From: Streptomyces hayashii
Lineage (GTDB): Bacteria > Actinomycetota > Actinomycetes > Streptomycetales > Streptomycetaceae
Reading direction: 5' to 3'
Length of the DNA: 40,461 bases
Assembly: GCF_024539815.1 (NCBI RefSeq)
Contig: NZ_JAHHIU010000010.1
Location: 1-40,461, forward strand
A program made the translations under genes and the position numbers. Of this stretch, positions 40,184 through 40,461 are shown one piece after another. Each line of letters begins with the position of its first letter. Positions within the stretch are counted from its first letter, which is position 1. Below the pieces are notes generated by a model that was not told the origin of the DNA, ran no database searches, and saw only the letters and a program-made list of their open reading frames with translations.

Positions 40184-40461
40184 ATGCCCCAGAAACCGCA
40201 GCCCCGCAAGGGCGATCGCGTCGCGTGGAAGAGCCACGGGACCGAGACCACGGGCCGGGTGGAGAAGAAGCTCACCGAGCGGACCGAGGCGGCCGGACGC
40301 ACCGTCGACGCCTCCGCCCACGACCCGCAGTACCAGGTCCGCAGCCACAGGTCCGGGCGCACGGCGGTGCACAAGCCGGAAGCGCTCCGCAGGACGAGTG
40401 GCAAGGCGGAGAAGGCGGAGAAATCGCAGAAGGCCGAGAAGAAGGGCGGGAAGGGCGGGAA
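40184..40461 (+). CDS. DUF2945 (HVA1/TUDOR-like) protein, 5' part; runs off right edge
   Basis: An ATG with GGGAGG six bases upstream opens a frame of 92 codons that continues past the window end. It reads MPQKPQPRKGDRVAWKSHGT, then TTGRVEKKLTERTEAAGRTVDASAHDPQYQVRSHRSGRTAVHKPEALRR, a good match to the small DUF2945 beta-barrel (hypervirulence-associated TUDOR-like) with its G-D-V-W and Q-Y-x-V-x-S positions. The following Lys/Glu/Ala-rich tail (SGKAEKAEKSQKAEKKGGKG) is incomplete. Function is unknown; the basic tail could bind nucleic acid. Confidence 0.8.
   Translation, partial: MPQKPQPRKGDRVAWKSHGTETTGRVEKKLTERTEAAGRTVDASAHDPQYQVRSHRSGRTAVHKPEALRRTSGKAEKAEKSQKAEKKGGKGG

Noticed and set aside
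1..40461. Mobile element, prophage, CRISPR array or tRNA gene
   Set aside because: I found no integrase, transposase, phage structural gene, spaced repeat array or tRNA-like cloverleaf. The short tandem repeats seen are within coding sequence.

Overview
The window is very GC-rich actinobacterial chromosome. Densely packed genes with GTG/TTG starts, strongly G/C-biased third codon positions, large regulators of the AfsR/SARP type, several sigma factors, GAF–PP2C phosphatases and many exported proteins all point to Streptomyces or a close relative. I saw no tRNA or rRNA, no CRISPR array, no integrase or transposase, and no complete biosynthetic gene cluster. It looks like a chromosomal stress, envelope and regulation region, not a mobile island.

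Layout. 1-5.1 kb: start of a DUF4139 protein (cut by the left edge); an alpha/beta hydrolase–TetR operon behind two palindromic operators; a small MerR-type regulator behind a long structured leader; an SRPBCC protein; and an ArsR–VOC operon whose operator overlaps the start codon. 5.2-7.5 kb: a GAF–PP2C phosphatase facing a methyltransferase that is coupled to a 45-codon ORF. 7.7-13.4 kb: a secreted NlpC/P60 hydrolase with two SH3 repeats, an ECF sigma factor, a VanX-like D,D-dipeptidase and an AfsR/SARP regulator, with SARP-style heptamer repeats in front of the dipeptidase. 13.8-16.1 kb: a lipoprotein and two tandem-duplicated secreted I36-like proteins. 16.2-22.6 kb: a leftward block with a DEAD-box helicase, membrane and hypothetical proteins, a GlsB/YeaQ protein and an AI-2E-type permease. 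22.9-24.7 kb: a lipoprotein and a divergent hydrolase/MarR pair.

24.9-27.2 kb holds a second GAF–PP2C phosphatase, a STAS anti-anti-sigma protein and a HATPase anti-sigma-like kinase, the three parts of an RsbU/RsbV/RsbW-type partner switch. A SigB/SigF-type sigma factor lies at 36.8 kb. Three promoters share a GNNT-N15-GGGTA(C/T/G) form: in front of the HATPase, the sigma factor itself and the SRPBCC gene. This suggests one general-stress circuit across the window.

28.5-31.8 kb holds two related Met/His-rich membrane proteins flanking a YcnI (DUF1775) copper-binding-type protein, followed by an ECF sigma factor that resembles mycobacterial SigC. It looks like a metal-handling locus, probably copper. 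32.0-36.6 kb: a TetX-like FAD monooxygenase, then a membrane-anchored FMN/Fe-S glutamate-synthase-like protein in an apparent operon with a pyruvate-oxidase-type ThDP enzyme. 36.8-40.4 kb: the sigma factor, a TerD protein, a secreted EEP nuclease/phosphatase with a jacalin-like tail, and the start of a DUF2945 protein (cut by the right edge).

Intergenic regions contain many long perfect GC hairpins. Most fit terminators between genes. Three sit inside 5' leaders (MerR-like, DEAD-box and TerD genes), which is less ordinary. All functional names come from reading motifs by eye. No database search was run.
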